Shown: in pieces, positions 17,831 to 25,185 of the stretch
Layout of the letters: each line of letters opens with the position of its first letter
Numbering within the stretch: the stretch's first letter is position 1
Origin: Pseudovibrio sp. JCM 19062
GTDB lineage: Bacteria; Pseudomonadota; Alphaproteobacteria; Rhizobiales; Stappiaceae
Assembly (NCBI GenBank): GCA_001310715.1
Contig: BAXV01000050.1
Coordinates: 1 to 27,583 of the forward strand
Direction of reading: 5' to 3'
Length of the DNA: 27,583 bases
Notes under the pieces: generated by a model
Seen by the model: the letters and a program-made list of their open reading frames with translations, nothing else
Told to the model about the DNA's origin: nothing
The model's database searches: none
Translations under genes and position numbers: made by a program

Positions 17831-18979
17831 TTAAGCCAGAACTTCGCGGCTGATCAGTTCCTTCATGATCTCCGAGGTGCCGCCATAGATGCGCTGCACG
17901 CGTGCGTCCACGAAGGCGCGGGAAACGCCGTATTCTCTCATGTAACCGTAGCCGCCATGAAGTTGGAGGCAGCCGTCAACAACGCGGCCCTGCATTTCGG
18001 TGGAGCCGAGTTTAGCCATGCTGACGGTGGTGTTGTCGAGCTTGCCTTGCAGGAAGAGTGTGCAGCACTCGTCAATGAAAGCGCGGTGAACACGGACGTC
18101 GGTTGCCATTTCAGCCATCTTGAAGCGGGTGTTCTGTAGAGTTGCAACGGGACGACCGAAGGCTTGCCGTTCTTTGACGTAGTCAGCGGTCATTGCCATC
18201 ACACCTTCTGCGGCTGCAACTGCACCTACGGCGAGGGTAAGTCGCTCGCGTGGGAGTTCGTTCATCATGATGTGGAAGCCGGTGTCCAGTTTTCCAAGCA
18301 AGGCACTGGCGGGAACGCGCAGGTCTTGGAAGAACAACTCGGATGTGTCTGAAGAATGCAATCCGATCTTGTCGAGGTTCTGGCCGCGTTTGAAGCCGGG
18401 GGTGTCTGCGTCAACGAGGAAAAGGCTGGTTCCCTTGGAGCCGGAAACGTCCAGATTGGTGCGCGCCACAACGATAACAACATCTGCGTGCTGGCCATTG
18501 GTGATGAAGATTTTGCTGCCGTTGAGGATGTAATCGTCGCCGTCTTTACGGGCGATTGTGCGGATGCCTTGAAGGTCAGAACCTGCGGCTGGTTCGGTCA
18601 TTGCGATGGCGCCAACGCACTCACCTGTGACCATTTTGGGCAGGTACTTTTGCTTTTGCTCTTCCGTTCCCTGATTGAGGATATAGGGGGCAACAATGTC
18701 TGAGTGAACGCTCAGGGATACGCCCAGACCGGAACAGTTGGCGCGGGTGAACTCTTCAATGATGACCATGGAGAACAGGAAGTTGGTGCCAAACCCGCCG
18801 TATTCTTCCGGGGTATCTACGGAGAGCAGGCCCTGTTCGCCCATCTTGTTCCAGATGTCACGAGGGAAGATATCTGCCTTCTCCCAGTCGTCGTAGTGCG
18901 GGAGAATTTCTGCTTCAATGAACCGCTTTACATTGTCGCGAAACAGCTCCAGTTCACTCTTCAGGTCTTCGTCAATCAT
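17831..18979 (-). CDS. acyl-CoA dehydrogenase
   Basis: An intact 382-residue FAD-dependent dehydrogenase that would oxidise an acyl-CoA to the trans-2-enoyl-CoA and pass electrons to ETF. Visible signatures: AIAMTEPAAGSDLQGIRTIA, KIFITNGQHADVVIVVART, the helix LQLHGGYGYMREYGVSRAF and the end YGGTSEIM with Glu370 as catalytic base. An open frame reaches 19033, but the ATG at 18979 has AGGG six nt upstream and gives the family's usual length; ATG 18985 is close behind. It stands alone, convergent with the secreted-protein gene and with its own terminator. It resembles long-chain or general dehydrogenases more than the two operon copies. Chain length cannot be set from sequence alone. Confidence 0.87.
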   Translation of the reverse strand: MIDEDLKSELELFRDNVKRFIEAEILPHYDDWEKADIFPRDIWNKMGEQGLLSVDTPEEYGGFGTNFLFSMVIIEEFTRANCSGLGVSLSVHSDIVAPYILNQGTEEQKQKYLPKMVTGECVGAIAMTEPAAGSDLQGIRTIARKDGDDYILNGSKIFITNGQHADVVIVVARTNLDVSGSKGTSLFLVDADTPGFKRGQNLDKIGLHSSDTSELFFQDLRVPASALLGKLDTGFHIMMNELPRERLTLAVGAVAAAEGVMAMTADYVKERQAFGRPVATLQNTRFKMAEMATDVRVHRAFIDECCTLFLQGKLDNTTVSMAKLGSTEMQGRVVDGCLQLHGGYGYMREYGVSRAFVDARVQRIYGGTSEIMKELISREVLA

Positions 18980-19284
18980 ATCCATCCCTTTGTATTTATG
19001 TATGAAACGCTTCCTGCCTTGATCATCTCCCATCAGTGATCCGGAAGTGTTTCATGACGTTTGGGGGAAGCCTAAGGGACGTGAACATCCAGCGCAACTG
19101 GTGATGAGTATTAGGTGATCGGAATGATTGGTGTTGCCGATGGCTTGACACGTTGATGCGGGTCTTTGTATTAGAAATAACTAAATTAGAATAATTTGTA
19201 GTTTGATCTGGATCTAATAGGTTCCCTGATCAAATTCTCAATCAACCGATGTTTCCTCTGACGGGGAAAGTGCGAGAATAAACC
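18980..19284. other. long divergent intergenic region with promoter-like and dyad signals
   Basis: About 305 nt with no supported gene. It separates the minus-strand dehydrogenase from the plus-strand sulfur group. A TTGACA at 19145-19150 is followed 18 nt later by TATTAG, a plausible but weak sigma-70 promoter. An AT-rich repeat block lies just beyond it (19171-19197). No RNA gene was seen. Confidence 0.45.
19145..19197 (+). promoter_or_regulatory. candidate promoter and operator of the sulfur-transport genes
   Basis: TTGACA at 19145 with TATTAG 18 nt on. Two near-copies of ATTAGAATAA (the first reading ATTAGAAATAA at 19171) follow, and the second forms a perfect dyad AAATTA-GAA-TAATTT at 19183-19197. 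ArsR-type persulfide sensors (BigR/SqrR) often control this kind of gene group from AT-rich dyads; no such regulator gene lies in the window, so the link is inference. Confidence 0.4.
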
Positions 19285-19736
19285 ATGACTGAGTTTACCC
19301 CATATGCCTCGTTAGCCGGAGGTATTTTGATCGGCTTGTCTACTGTTATCCTGCTGCTTGCCAATGGGCGGATTGCGGGGATTAGCGGGATTTACAGCCG
19401 CTTGTTTGAAGCGGGCAAGCTTGCCAATGGCAAGTCGGCCTGGGTGAATGGCGAAAAGGCTGGCAACTGGCGTTTGTTGTTGGTTTGCTGCTGGCGCCGC
19501 TGCTGCTGATGGCAGGGGGATATGAGATTGTGCAGGTGTTTACTGGCAACCTGACGCTGATCGCTATTGCCGGTGCTCTTGTGGGGTTTGGCTCTGTGTT
19601 TGGTAGCGGGTGTACCAGCGGGCATGGGGTTTGCGGGTTGTCGCGTTTGTCCGTTCGGTCGCTGGTTGCGACGGTCACCTTCATGTCGGTGGGCGCGCTT
19701 GTGGTGTTTGTTCTTCGTCATGTGGTGGGAGGATAA
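19285..19736 (+). CDS. YeeE/YedE-family sulfur-compound half-transporter, first half (one frame break)
   Basis: About 150 residues restored. A membrane protein of the YeeE/YedE (DUF395, PmpA-like) family with four likely helices. The family mark [17 protein letters not shown] holds the conserved cysteines and GHG. Members move reduced sulfur species such as thiosulfate or persulfide-related compounds across the inner membrane, and split forms work as two halves. A base is missing near 19467, so as written the frame ends in [11 protein letters not shown]. Restored, it reads [20 protein letters not shown]. Only two bases separate its TAA from the ATG of the second half, so the two are probably co-translated. 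Confidence 0.83.
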
Positions 19737-19738
19737 CC

Positions 19739-20269
19739 ATGCAACGTATTATCGCGGGTTTGCTGGCTGGTCTTATCTTCGGCGTTGGGCTGGTTATTTC
19801 GGGAATGAGCAATCCTTTGAAGGTGCAAAACTTCCTTGATGTGTTTGGTAACTGGGACCCTAGCCTCGCCTTTGTCATGGGTGGAGCCATTCTGGTGGCG
19901 CTGCCGTTTTTCCGGCTGGCCCGCTCTTTGCCGCGTCCATTTGTGGCGGATGATTTCCGGATGCCGACGGTTCAGCAGATTGATAAGCGGCTGGTTTTTG
20001 GCTCTGCAATTTTCGGCGCGGGATGGGGATTGATTGGTTTGTGTCCCGGTCCGGCTCTGGTTTCGTTCTCCTTGCTGACGCCCGAGGCGATCGTGTTTGT
20101 GGTGTGTATGACGGGCGGAATGCTGCTTGCGCGATTTGTGGCCAATCAGGCGATGCGGCGGCTCTCAAAGAATCCTGATGCAACATGCATTTCTTATACA
20201 AATCATGGATTTGTAATTGTATATTGCGATGCATATGAACGCCGGTGGTTTGCCAAAGGCAGAAGATAA
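19739..20269 (+). CDS. YeeE/YedE-family half-transporter, second half (PmpB-like)
   Basis: The partner half of the preceding gene: helices with GVGLVISGMSNPLKVQNFLD and GAGWGLIGLCPGPALVSFS, both typical of the family, including the conserved Cys. It presumably forms the inner-membrane channel with the first half. As written it has 176 residues, but about the last 30 (after RRLSKNPDA) are coded by AT-rich DNA with a dyad and look non-coding. One missing base between roughly 20100 and 20160 would instead give a stop at 20176-20178 (ending ALKES), near the usual family length. So the 3' end is doubtful even though the frame stays open. Confidence 0.8.
   Translation: MQRIIAGLLAGLIFGVGLVISGMSNPLKVQNFLDVFGNWDPSLAFVMGGAILVALPFFRLARSLPRPFVADDFRMPTVQQIDKRLVFGSAIFGAGWGLIGLCPGPALVSFSLLTPEAIVFVVCMTGGMLLARFVANQAMRRLSKNPDATCISYTNHGFVIVYCDAYERRWFAKGRR
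20198..20214. promoter_or_regulatory. dyad in AT-rich DNA before the DSP-like gene
   Basis: Perfect 7-bp arms ACAAATC and GATTTGT around ATG, inside an AT-rich block (20185-20235) that is itself flanked by two ATGCAT hexamers. It lies about 85 nt before the next start codon. It may be an operator for the DSP-like gene or for the sulfur group. Confidence 0.4.
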
Positions 20270-20298
20270 CACTCAGACTAACTTGAAGGTGCCAGCTA

Positions 20299-20682
20299 AT
20301 GTTCTCTAGTCTAGTTCAGAAAATTTCAGGCGGTGATGGTGGCAATGGACAGCTTGAGACGCGTCAGATTGCCGAGGATTACTGGGTTGCGGGGCAGCTT
20401 TCTCCCGAGGACTTGAAGACAGCACGGGAGCAGGGCTTCCGGTCGATTGTTTGCAACCGTCCGGATGATGAAGAAGCGAACCAGCCGACGTATCTGGAGG
20501 TTTCTGGTGCTGCTGAAGCGCTGGGGCTGGAGCACGTTTACATTCCGATTGGAGCGGGGACAGATTTTGCGGTCGCGGGGCAGGAGTTGACTGACTTTCT
20601 TGCACAGGCACCGCGACCTGTGCTGGCATATTGCCGGAGTGGTCACCGTTCGACGGTGTTGTGGAACGCGATCAATACGTGA
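20299..20682 (+). CDS. TIGR01244-type DSP-like phosphatase/sulfurtransferase domain protein
   Basis: A 127-residue cytosolic protein of the family that forms the N-terminal domain of beta-lactamase hydrolase-like (Blh) proteins. Signatures: FRSIVCNRPDDEE in the first half and the catalytic loop AYCRSGHRS with Cys112, a CxxxxxR phosphatase-like loop. In BigR/Blh systems this domain occurs with a persulfide dioxygenase and YeeE-type transporters in sulfide detoxification. The two upstream genes fit that context, although no dioxygenase is present here. GAAGGTG lies 8 nt before the ATG. A strong terminator follows, so this closes the group. Whether it acts on phosphate or sulfane sulfur is not known. 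Confidence 0.8.
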   Translation: MFSSLVQKISGGDGGNGQLETRQIAEDYWVAGQLSPEDLKTAREQGFRSIVCNRPDDEEANQPTYLEVSGAAEALGLEHVYIPIGAGTDFAVAGQELTDFLAQAPRPVLAYCRSGHRSTVLWNAINT

Positions 20683-20708
20683 GTGCTATCAAATTGTTAG
20701 ATGCGATG

Positions 20709-20740
20709 ATGCCAGTGAAGGAGACTTTGCTGGCATTTTT
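20709..20740 (+). terminator. intrinsic terminator after the sulfur group
   Basis: Arms ATGCCAG and CTGGCAT, with an inner AAG-GAGA-CTT extension, are followed directly by TTTTT. It lies 27 nt after the DSP-like stop. Confidence 0.75.
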
Positions 20741-20784
20741 GCTTTCTGGCGGGCGGGTTTTGTTATGGCCAGCGGGGATAAGCT

Positions 20785-21228
20785 CTAGACGTTGAGGGCG
20801 ATGACACCCAATGCAATCAGCGTGATAATGGTTGCTGTAATGCGGACGCCGAGGTAATTTCGAGAAGTGACTTCCATGTTCTGCAGAAAGAAATCAACAA
20901 ACAACATGCCAGAGAACAGGATGATAAGTCCAAGCAGGAAGATGATGGGTGCGGTAAACAGGAACAGGCACCAACCGGCAAGTGCGACAAAGTTACTCCA
21001 TAACAGCAACCATGCCCGTCTGGGGTGAGGCGCGATAAAGAACATGCCCCATTGGGTTCCTGCCATAAAAGACAGGATGACAAGGGCGTACAAACTTATC
21101 GCTACGACGGTTGCGCCCAAGACAGGCAGAAACGAGTAACCTATTGATAAACCAATAGCTCCAGCGATAAATGGGATGGTCCCGGCCAGAGCGAGGCAAG
21201 CATATAGCACTGGGAGTTCACGGTTCAT
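20785..21228 (-). CDS. DUF3429-family membrane protein
   Basis: A 147-residue inner-membrane protein with four or five hydrophobic helices (for example ACLALAGTIPFIAGAIGL, LYALVILSFMAG and FLLGLIILFSGMLF). The segment SFMAGTQWGM after the third helix and the later VDFF match the DUF3429 family as I recall it. No biochemical role is established for the family, and no catalytic residues stand out. It is intact, and transcribed away from the inositol-monophosphatase-like gene across a 134-nt divergent gap. The start at 21228 has only a weak AGGA about 10 nt upstream. Confidence 0.72.
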   Translation of the reverse strand: MNRELPVLYACLALAGTIPFIAGAIGLSIGYSFLPVLGATVVAISLYALVILSFMAGTQWGMFFIAPHPRRAWLLLWSNFVALAGWCLFLFTAPIIFLLGLIILFSGMLFVDFFLQNMEVTSRNYLGVRITATIITLIALGVIALNV

Positions 21229-21362
21229 CAGGTTTCAATCCTGCTCATTGCTACTTCTGGTAAAGGCTAGCGGCTAAGGCTGAAGGTAGTCCTGATACGA
21301 AGTTGTTCTTTTGAATGAACTGTTCAATACCTTAGGGTAATAAAGACCAGAGGCGTTCGACC

Positions 21363-22115
21363 ATGATGCAAGAGATACTCGCAAAAGCCCGTTTAATTGC
21401 AGAGGAAGCTGGTGCATATGCGCTGGAAGTCTTTCATGAACGGGATAAGCTGCAGATCGATAGCAAGGGCCTGCTCGATTATGTGAGTGAGGCGGACCGT
21501 GAGGTTGAGCGGCGTATCAAAGCTGCACTGGCAGAGGCGTTTCCCAAGCATGGTTTCAAGGGGGAAGAAACGGGTGGTCTTATGGAGCCACCGTGCTGGG
21601 TTATTGACCCGATAGACGGGACGACCAACTATCTTTACGGGCGGCCAGACTTTTGTGTTTCAATGGCTTTTCTTGATGAAGAGGGGCCAGCTGTTGCGGT
21701 TGTTCATGCGCCTTTTCACCGCCGGACGATCTATGCTGCACGGGGGATAGGCGCGTTTGAGGATGGGGTGAGATTGCGGCCCAGACAGGCGTGTGACCAT
21801 GAGCTGGTGGTGAACCTTTGCTTCAACTACAAACGGGAGAACCACCTGGACTTCTTGAAGAAGGTCAACCGGCTGGTGAGCGATCAGCATCAGATCCGGA
21901 TTTGTGGCTCTGCGGCGTGGGCGCTGTGCGAGGCGGCGACCGGACAGGTGGACGGGGCCTTTAATGGCTGCGTTTACAGTTGGGATGTGCTGGCGGGACA
22001 ACTCATCTGCGCGGAGGCCGGACTTGAGATCGGGCCTTACGTTTATGATCAGGGTGGTGTCTACACTTACCCGAAAGGTTCCGTGCTTGCGGATATCCTG
22101 GTGCCGTACCTATAA
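21363..22115 (+). CDS. inositol monophosphatase-family phosphatase
   Basis: An intact 250-residue Mg2+-dependent phosphatase of the IMPase/FBPase/CysQ superfamily. Metal-binding motifs: GEE at 67-69, DPIDGTTNY at 82-90 and SWDVLAG at 206-212, all with family spacing. It would remove phosphate from a small sugar or inositol phosphate, or from a nucleotide such as PAP if CysQ-like; sequence alone does not decide which. It starts at the ATG 21363 with AGAGG about 9 nt upstream; the second codon is also ATG. It appears monocistronic, with a repetitive T/G-rich spacer after it. Confidence 0.85.
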   Translation: MMQEILAKARLIAEEAGAYALEVFHERDKLQIDSKGLLDYVSEADREVERRIKAALAEAFPKHGFKGEETGGLMEPPCWVIDPIDGTTNYLYGRPDFCVSMAFLDEEGPAVAVVHAPFHRRTIYAARGIGAFEDGVRLRPRQACDHELVVNLCFNYKRENHLDFLKKVNRLVSDQHQIRICGSAAWALCEAATGQVDGAFNGCVYSWDVLAGQLICAEAGLEIGPYVYDQGGVYTYPKGSVLADILVPYL

Positions 22116-22407
22116 CAAAACGCGGCTTAATGGCGGGGATATCCGGTTTGCGTTGTTTTGTGCGCTGATTTGCGCTGATTTGCGTTGAAGCTGTGTTTTT
22201 TGCGTTGATGGGGTGTTTTGTGGGCGCGGCCTGACGAGCGCCTCGTTCTGGAAAAGTTATTCCCCTCGCAATTGGGTGGGATAGATTTGTTTTTACGCAG
22301 CTTTCTGACAGATTGGTTCGGCATTATTGAGGGGTGGGTAATGCGACTGGATAAGATTTTGTCGTGCGAAGTAGGGTGCCCTTTTATTCGGAATGGATTG
22401 ATTGAGA
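22116..22407. other. repetitive T/G-rich spacer without a supported gene
   Basis: 292 nt between the phosphatase and the peroxiredoxin. The first 100 nt are rich in TTTG, TGCG and T-runs, including a short tandem repeat. Open frames on either strand (for example 65 codons on + from 22218) have no Shine-Dalgarno and no recognisable protein signal. A TTGAGG near 22327 and TAAGAT 19 nt on form a poor promoter candidate for the peroxiredoxin. Confidence 0.45.
22161..22190 (+). repeat. 10-bp tandem repeat, three units
   Basis: TGCGCTGATT occurs twice exactly at 22161-22180, followed by the variant TGCGTTGAAG; another TGCGTTGATG appears at 22201. Likely slippage-generated. Confidence 0.7.
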
Positions 22408-22919
22408 ATGACTGATGTGAAGAACTTGGTTGGGCTAAAGTTGCCAGCGCTGACATTGCGGGCGACGGATGGCAGTGACGTTGATTTGTCGGCGTCGTCC
22501 GGTCTTGTTGTTGTCTATGCCTATCCGAGGACAAGTTCACCCGATGGGGCTGCGATTGAAGGTTGGGATCTTATTCCGGGCGCGCGTGGGTGTACGCCTC
22601 AGTCCTGTGCGTTTCGTGATCACTTCAGTGAGTTGAAGGCTGTTGGGCTGGTGCGGTGTTTGGGTTGTCTACTCAGTCTACAGAATATCAGTTAGAGGCT
22701 GCCGAGCGTTTGCATTTGCCGTTCTCGCTTCTGTCCGATGAGAAATTGGAGCTGGCACGAGCGCTTGATTTACCTAGTTTTGAAGCTGGCGGATTGGTTC
22801 TGCTTGAAAGGCTTACGATGATCATAAAGGATGGGGTGGTGGAACACGTTATGTTCCCCGTGAGTGATCCGGCGCAAAATGCCGAGGATGTGATCGAGTA
22901 TTTGCGGCAAGCCAAGTGA
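22408..22919 (+). CDS. peroxiredoxin (AhpC/TSA superfamily, one frame break)
   Basis: Restored length is about 170 residues. A cytosolic thiol peroxidase with a thioredoxin fold. The active-site region is the long-loop form YAYPRTSSPDGAAIEG leading into GARGCTPQSCAFRDHF, with Cys62 as the probable peroxidatic cysteine and Cys67 a nearby partner. The C-terminal half continues with FSLLSDEKLELARALDLP, typical of the family. A missing G near 22648 splits the protein after the active site; repaired it reads AVG-AGAVFGLSTQSTEYQ. The start at ATG 22408 has a weak GGA upstream. It converges on the GST gene, sharing a terminator with it. Reductant unknown. Confidence 0.82.
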
Positions 22920-22927
22920 ACGCGACA

Positions 22928-22960
22928 AAACCCCGCCGATGCACCAGCTCGGCGGGGTTT
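22928..22960. terminator. bidirectional intrinsic terminator between peroxiredoxin and GST genes
   Basis: Perfect 12-bp arms AAACCCCGCCGA and TCGGCGGGGTTT with a 9-nt loop, 8 nt after the peroxiredoxin stop and just before the end of the convergent GST gene. T-runs occur on both strands, so it can serve both transcripts. Confidence 0.88.
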
Positions 22961-22965
22961 GTTGG

Positions 22966-23684
22966 TCAGGCGGCTTCTAGTTCTTCTTCTGGGTAGGCTT
23001 CTTTGATGCGGTTGGCGTAGGCGATGAGGTTTGGGAATTGCTCGACGGTTTCCTTCCATTGGGCGAAGGGTAGGTCGGAGAGGGCGCACAGGATTTGGGC
23101 GCGATGGCAGCATCGGCGAAGCAAGGACGATCTCCGAGCAGGTATGGTCTTTCGCCCAGCTGGGTGGAGATGGCTTGTAAGTCGGCGCGGCCCAAAGCGA
23201 GGCGTTCTTGCCAAGTGTGTTGACCGTAGCCGTGGTTGTTGACCTTGGTGATGACACTCTTGCGGGATTCGTTTGCGAGCGGGCTGCGCATTTCTGGTGG
23301 GAGGATGCCGAAGAATTCATTCTCGATCACAGCGAAGTTCTCATCTGGCAGCCAGCGGGTGCATACGGTCACGAAGTACAGGGAATGCTCTGCCATACGC
23401 ACGAAAGCGTGGGCGATAGCCAGTTCTGCCTCGGAGTAGCCGCCTGAAAAATCAGCGTTATAGTTGAGGACCAGATGTCTTTTGATGAACTCGGAATCGG
23501 CAATGAGTTCTTCTTTGTCCTTCATGACCGGTAGCTTGCCTTTGGGGGCGGTTTGCAATGCTGCCGGGCCTTCCAGAACATCATGAGAAAGGCCTGCCAT
23601 GGCGAGCAGGATGTCTACCTTCAGGCAAAATGGGCTTGCGCTGATGCCGTTCAGTTTGGCGCTGAATTTGTGATGTGTGAGCAT
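22966..23684 (-). CDS. glutathione S-transferase-family protein (one frame break)
   Basis: About 239 residues. The N-terminal thioredoxin-like domain carries SPFCLKVDILLAMAGL and KGKLPVMKDKEELIADSEFI, the cis-Pro (LPVM) and the Asp-Ser glutathione-contact pair of GSTs. The C-terminal part is helical with GERPYLLGDRPCFADAAI. A base is missing near 23103; repaired, the tail reads AQILCALSDLPFAQWKETV and ends EEELEAA. The start chosen is ATG 23684 with GGAGA six nt upstream; the open frame runs further up but crosses a regulatory dyad. It is divergent from the WYL regulator at 23800, which makes it that regulator's likely target. Substrate unknown; it could be detoxification or dehalogenase-like. 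Confidence 0.83.
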
Positions 23685-23728
23685 TTGCTTTCTCCGCTTG
23701 TGTTTGCCGGGAGATTGATAGCAAGGTG

Positions 23729-23752
23729 CTCCTGACAGCATTGTGTCAGGAG
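23729..23752. promoter_or_regulatory. perfect dyad between GST and WYL regulator genes
   Basis: Arms CTCCTGACA and TGTCAGGAG (9 bp each, no mismatch) around a 6-nt spacer, 44 nt from one start codon and 47 nt from the other. Its midway position in a 115-nt divergent gap, and no T-tract on either side, argue for an operator, probably of the WYL regulator. Confidence 0.65.
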
Positions 23753-23799
23753 TGTTTGGCGTTCCCAAAATTTCTGGCCGAAACTTTCCGGAGGAGTTC

Positions 23800-24568
23800 A
23801 TGCGCAGGGCAGATCGCTTGCTACAAATCGTTCAGTTGTTGCGTCGTCATCGTGGGCCGGTGACGGGGGATGTGATGGCGGAGGAGCTGGAGGTTTCTGT
23901 GCGCACGCTTTACCGCGATATTGTGAGCTTGCAATCGACAGGTGTGCCCATTCGCGGGGAAGCGGGCGTGGGCTATGTGTTGGAAGAGGGTTATGACCTT
24001 CCGCCGTTGATGTTCAACAGTGATGAGCTGGAAGCGGTGATGATGGGCTGCGCCACGTGCAGGTGCGCGGGGATGAGCAGCTTATCCGCACGGCAAGTGA
24101 TGTGATTGCCAAGATTGCGGCTGTGCTTTCTCCCGAAGCACGGGACGAGTTCATCGAAGCGCCGCTTTACGCGCCGGACTTTGGCGTGGAGCTATCCCCA
24201 CGGCGCGTATTGAGCTTGGTGATGTGCGCCGAGCTATCCGAGCGCAGAACAAGCTGCGGATTAGCTATGCAGATGCGCAGGGCGATCTGAGTGAGCGTCT
24301 CATATGGCCGCTGAGTCTAACGTTCTTTGCGCAGTCACGGATGATTGTGGCGTGGTGCGAGCTGCGCAAGGACTTCCGTGCGTTCCGGACCGACCGTGTG
24401 GAGCACATGGAGGTTCTGGAGGAACGCTACCGCGAGAACCGTGTGGTTCTGCGCGATCGTTGGTGGAAGATGGAACTGGCGCGGCGGGAAAAAGTGGCGG
24501 TGGAGAAGGCTAAAGAACGAGTTCAGGAAACCCCTGCCACCACTCCTCGTGATTTTCAGAATGATTAG
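23800..24568 (+). CDS. YafY-type HTH/WYL-domain transcriptional regulator (two frame breaks)
   Basis: Restored length is about 256 residues. Residues 1-60 hold a DeoR/HTH_11-type winged helix (RADRLLQIVQLLRRH, then VSVRTLYRDIVSLQSTGVPI). The middle reads AGVGYVLEEGYDLPPLMF, typical of YafY-like proteins. The C-terminal WYL domain reads LRISYADAQGDLSERLIWPL and ends with the DFRAFRTDRV segment. WYL domains sense small ligands or nucleic acid. Bases are missing near 24048 (MMG-LRHVQVRGDEQ) and 24200 (LSP-TARIELGDVRRAI). The start ATG 23800 is set by GGAGGAG five to six nt upstream. It is divergent from the GST gene across a perfect dyad, so it probably regulates that gene and itself. Its 3' end overlaps the gene on the other strand by 59 nt. 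Confidence 0.85.
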
Positions 24569-25141
24569 CCATGCCGGGCTTGGTAAGGCACCCTTTGGGG
24601 GCAGCGTAACTATCTATTCTGCGTTTCGGGTTTTCATGCCAACTGATGTTAAACGCTGCGAGCTTAGGGAAAAAGTAGAGACCGGAATAGGGTAGGTGAT
24701 CGTGAATCCACCATGCGAGCTGACGCCAATCTGCCCCGTTTTCGTACCTATCTGTAAACCAGGGAATAACAACACAGGCAGTGGCACCCATGAAGCCGTC
24801 TTTGTCCCTGCGATCCCAGATGTGGGCAGCGTAGTTGGCTTCATTCGCTGAACAGCTGTAGTTACTCTTGCCAGCGCGTTGCTGTTCGCAACCAAATTGA
24901 TTGACGGTGCAGGATCGATATGCTGACCGAATAACAACTTTCCCAAATGTGTGTTGCAGTGGTTCTAAAAGCTCTTCGCAGAGCCTTGTGCCCGCTTTGA
25001 TCGCAAGAGCGGATCATCCGGAAAGTTTGGAATGCCATGGTAGTTCGCTATCTCGCTGTACAAAAATTCGCGCATATAAAATGATTTGGACAACCGCACC
25101 CGACCTAAGTCTGTGAGGCTGGAAATTGATGAAACGCTCAT
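24510..25141 (-). CDS. conserved protein resembling M15-type D-Ala-D-Ala peptidases (one frame break)
   Basis: About 210 residues. The N-terminal part (VRLSKSFYMREFLYSEIANY, then EELLEPLQHTFGKVVIRSAY) has the LS-x-F-x-x-x-EF and I-x-SAYR layout of Peptidase_M15-like proteins that trim peptidoglycan peptides. The C-terminal part (IWDRRDKDGFMGATACVVIP, then WWIHDHLPYSGLYFFPKL) has His and Asp residues that could bind zinc. I recall this as a conserved hypothetical family; enzymatic activity is inference. One G is missing near 25005. The ATG at 25139-25141 is chosen because GGAGAAG lies about 7 nt upstream. The last 20 codons overlap the convergent WYL regulator gene. No signal peptide, which is odd for a wall enzyme. 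Confidence 0.6.
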
Positions 25142-25185
25142 AAATATCTTCTCCAATAAAACTTACTTGGAATCTTCGATCATAC

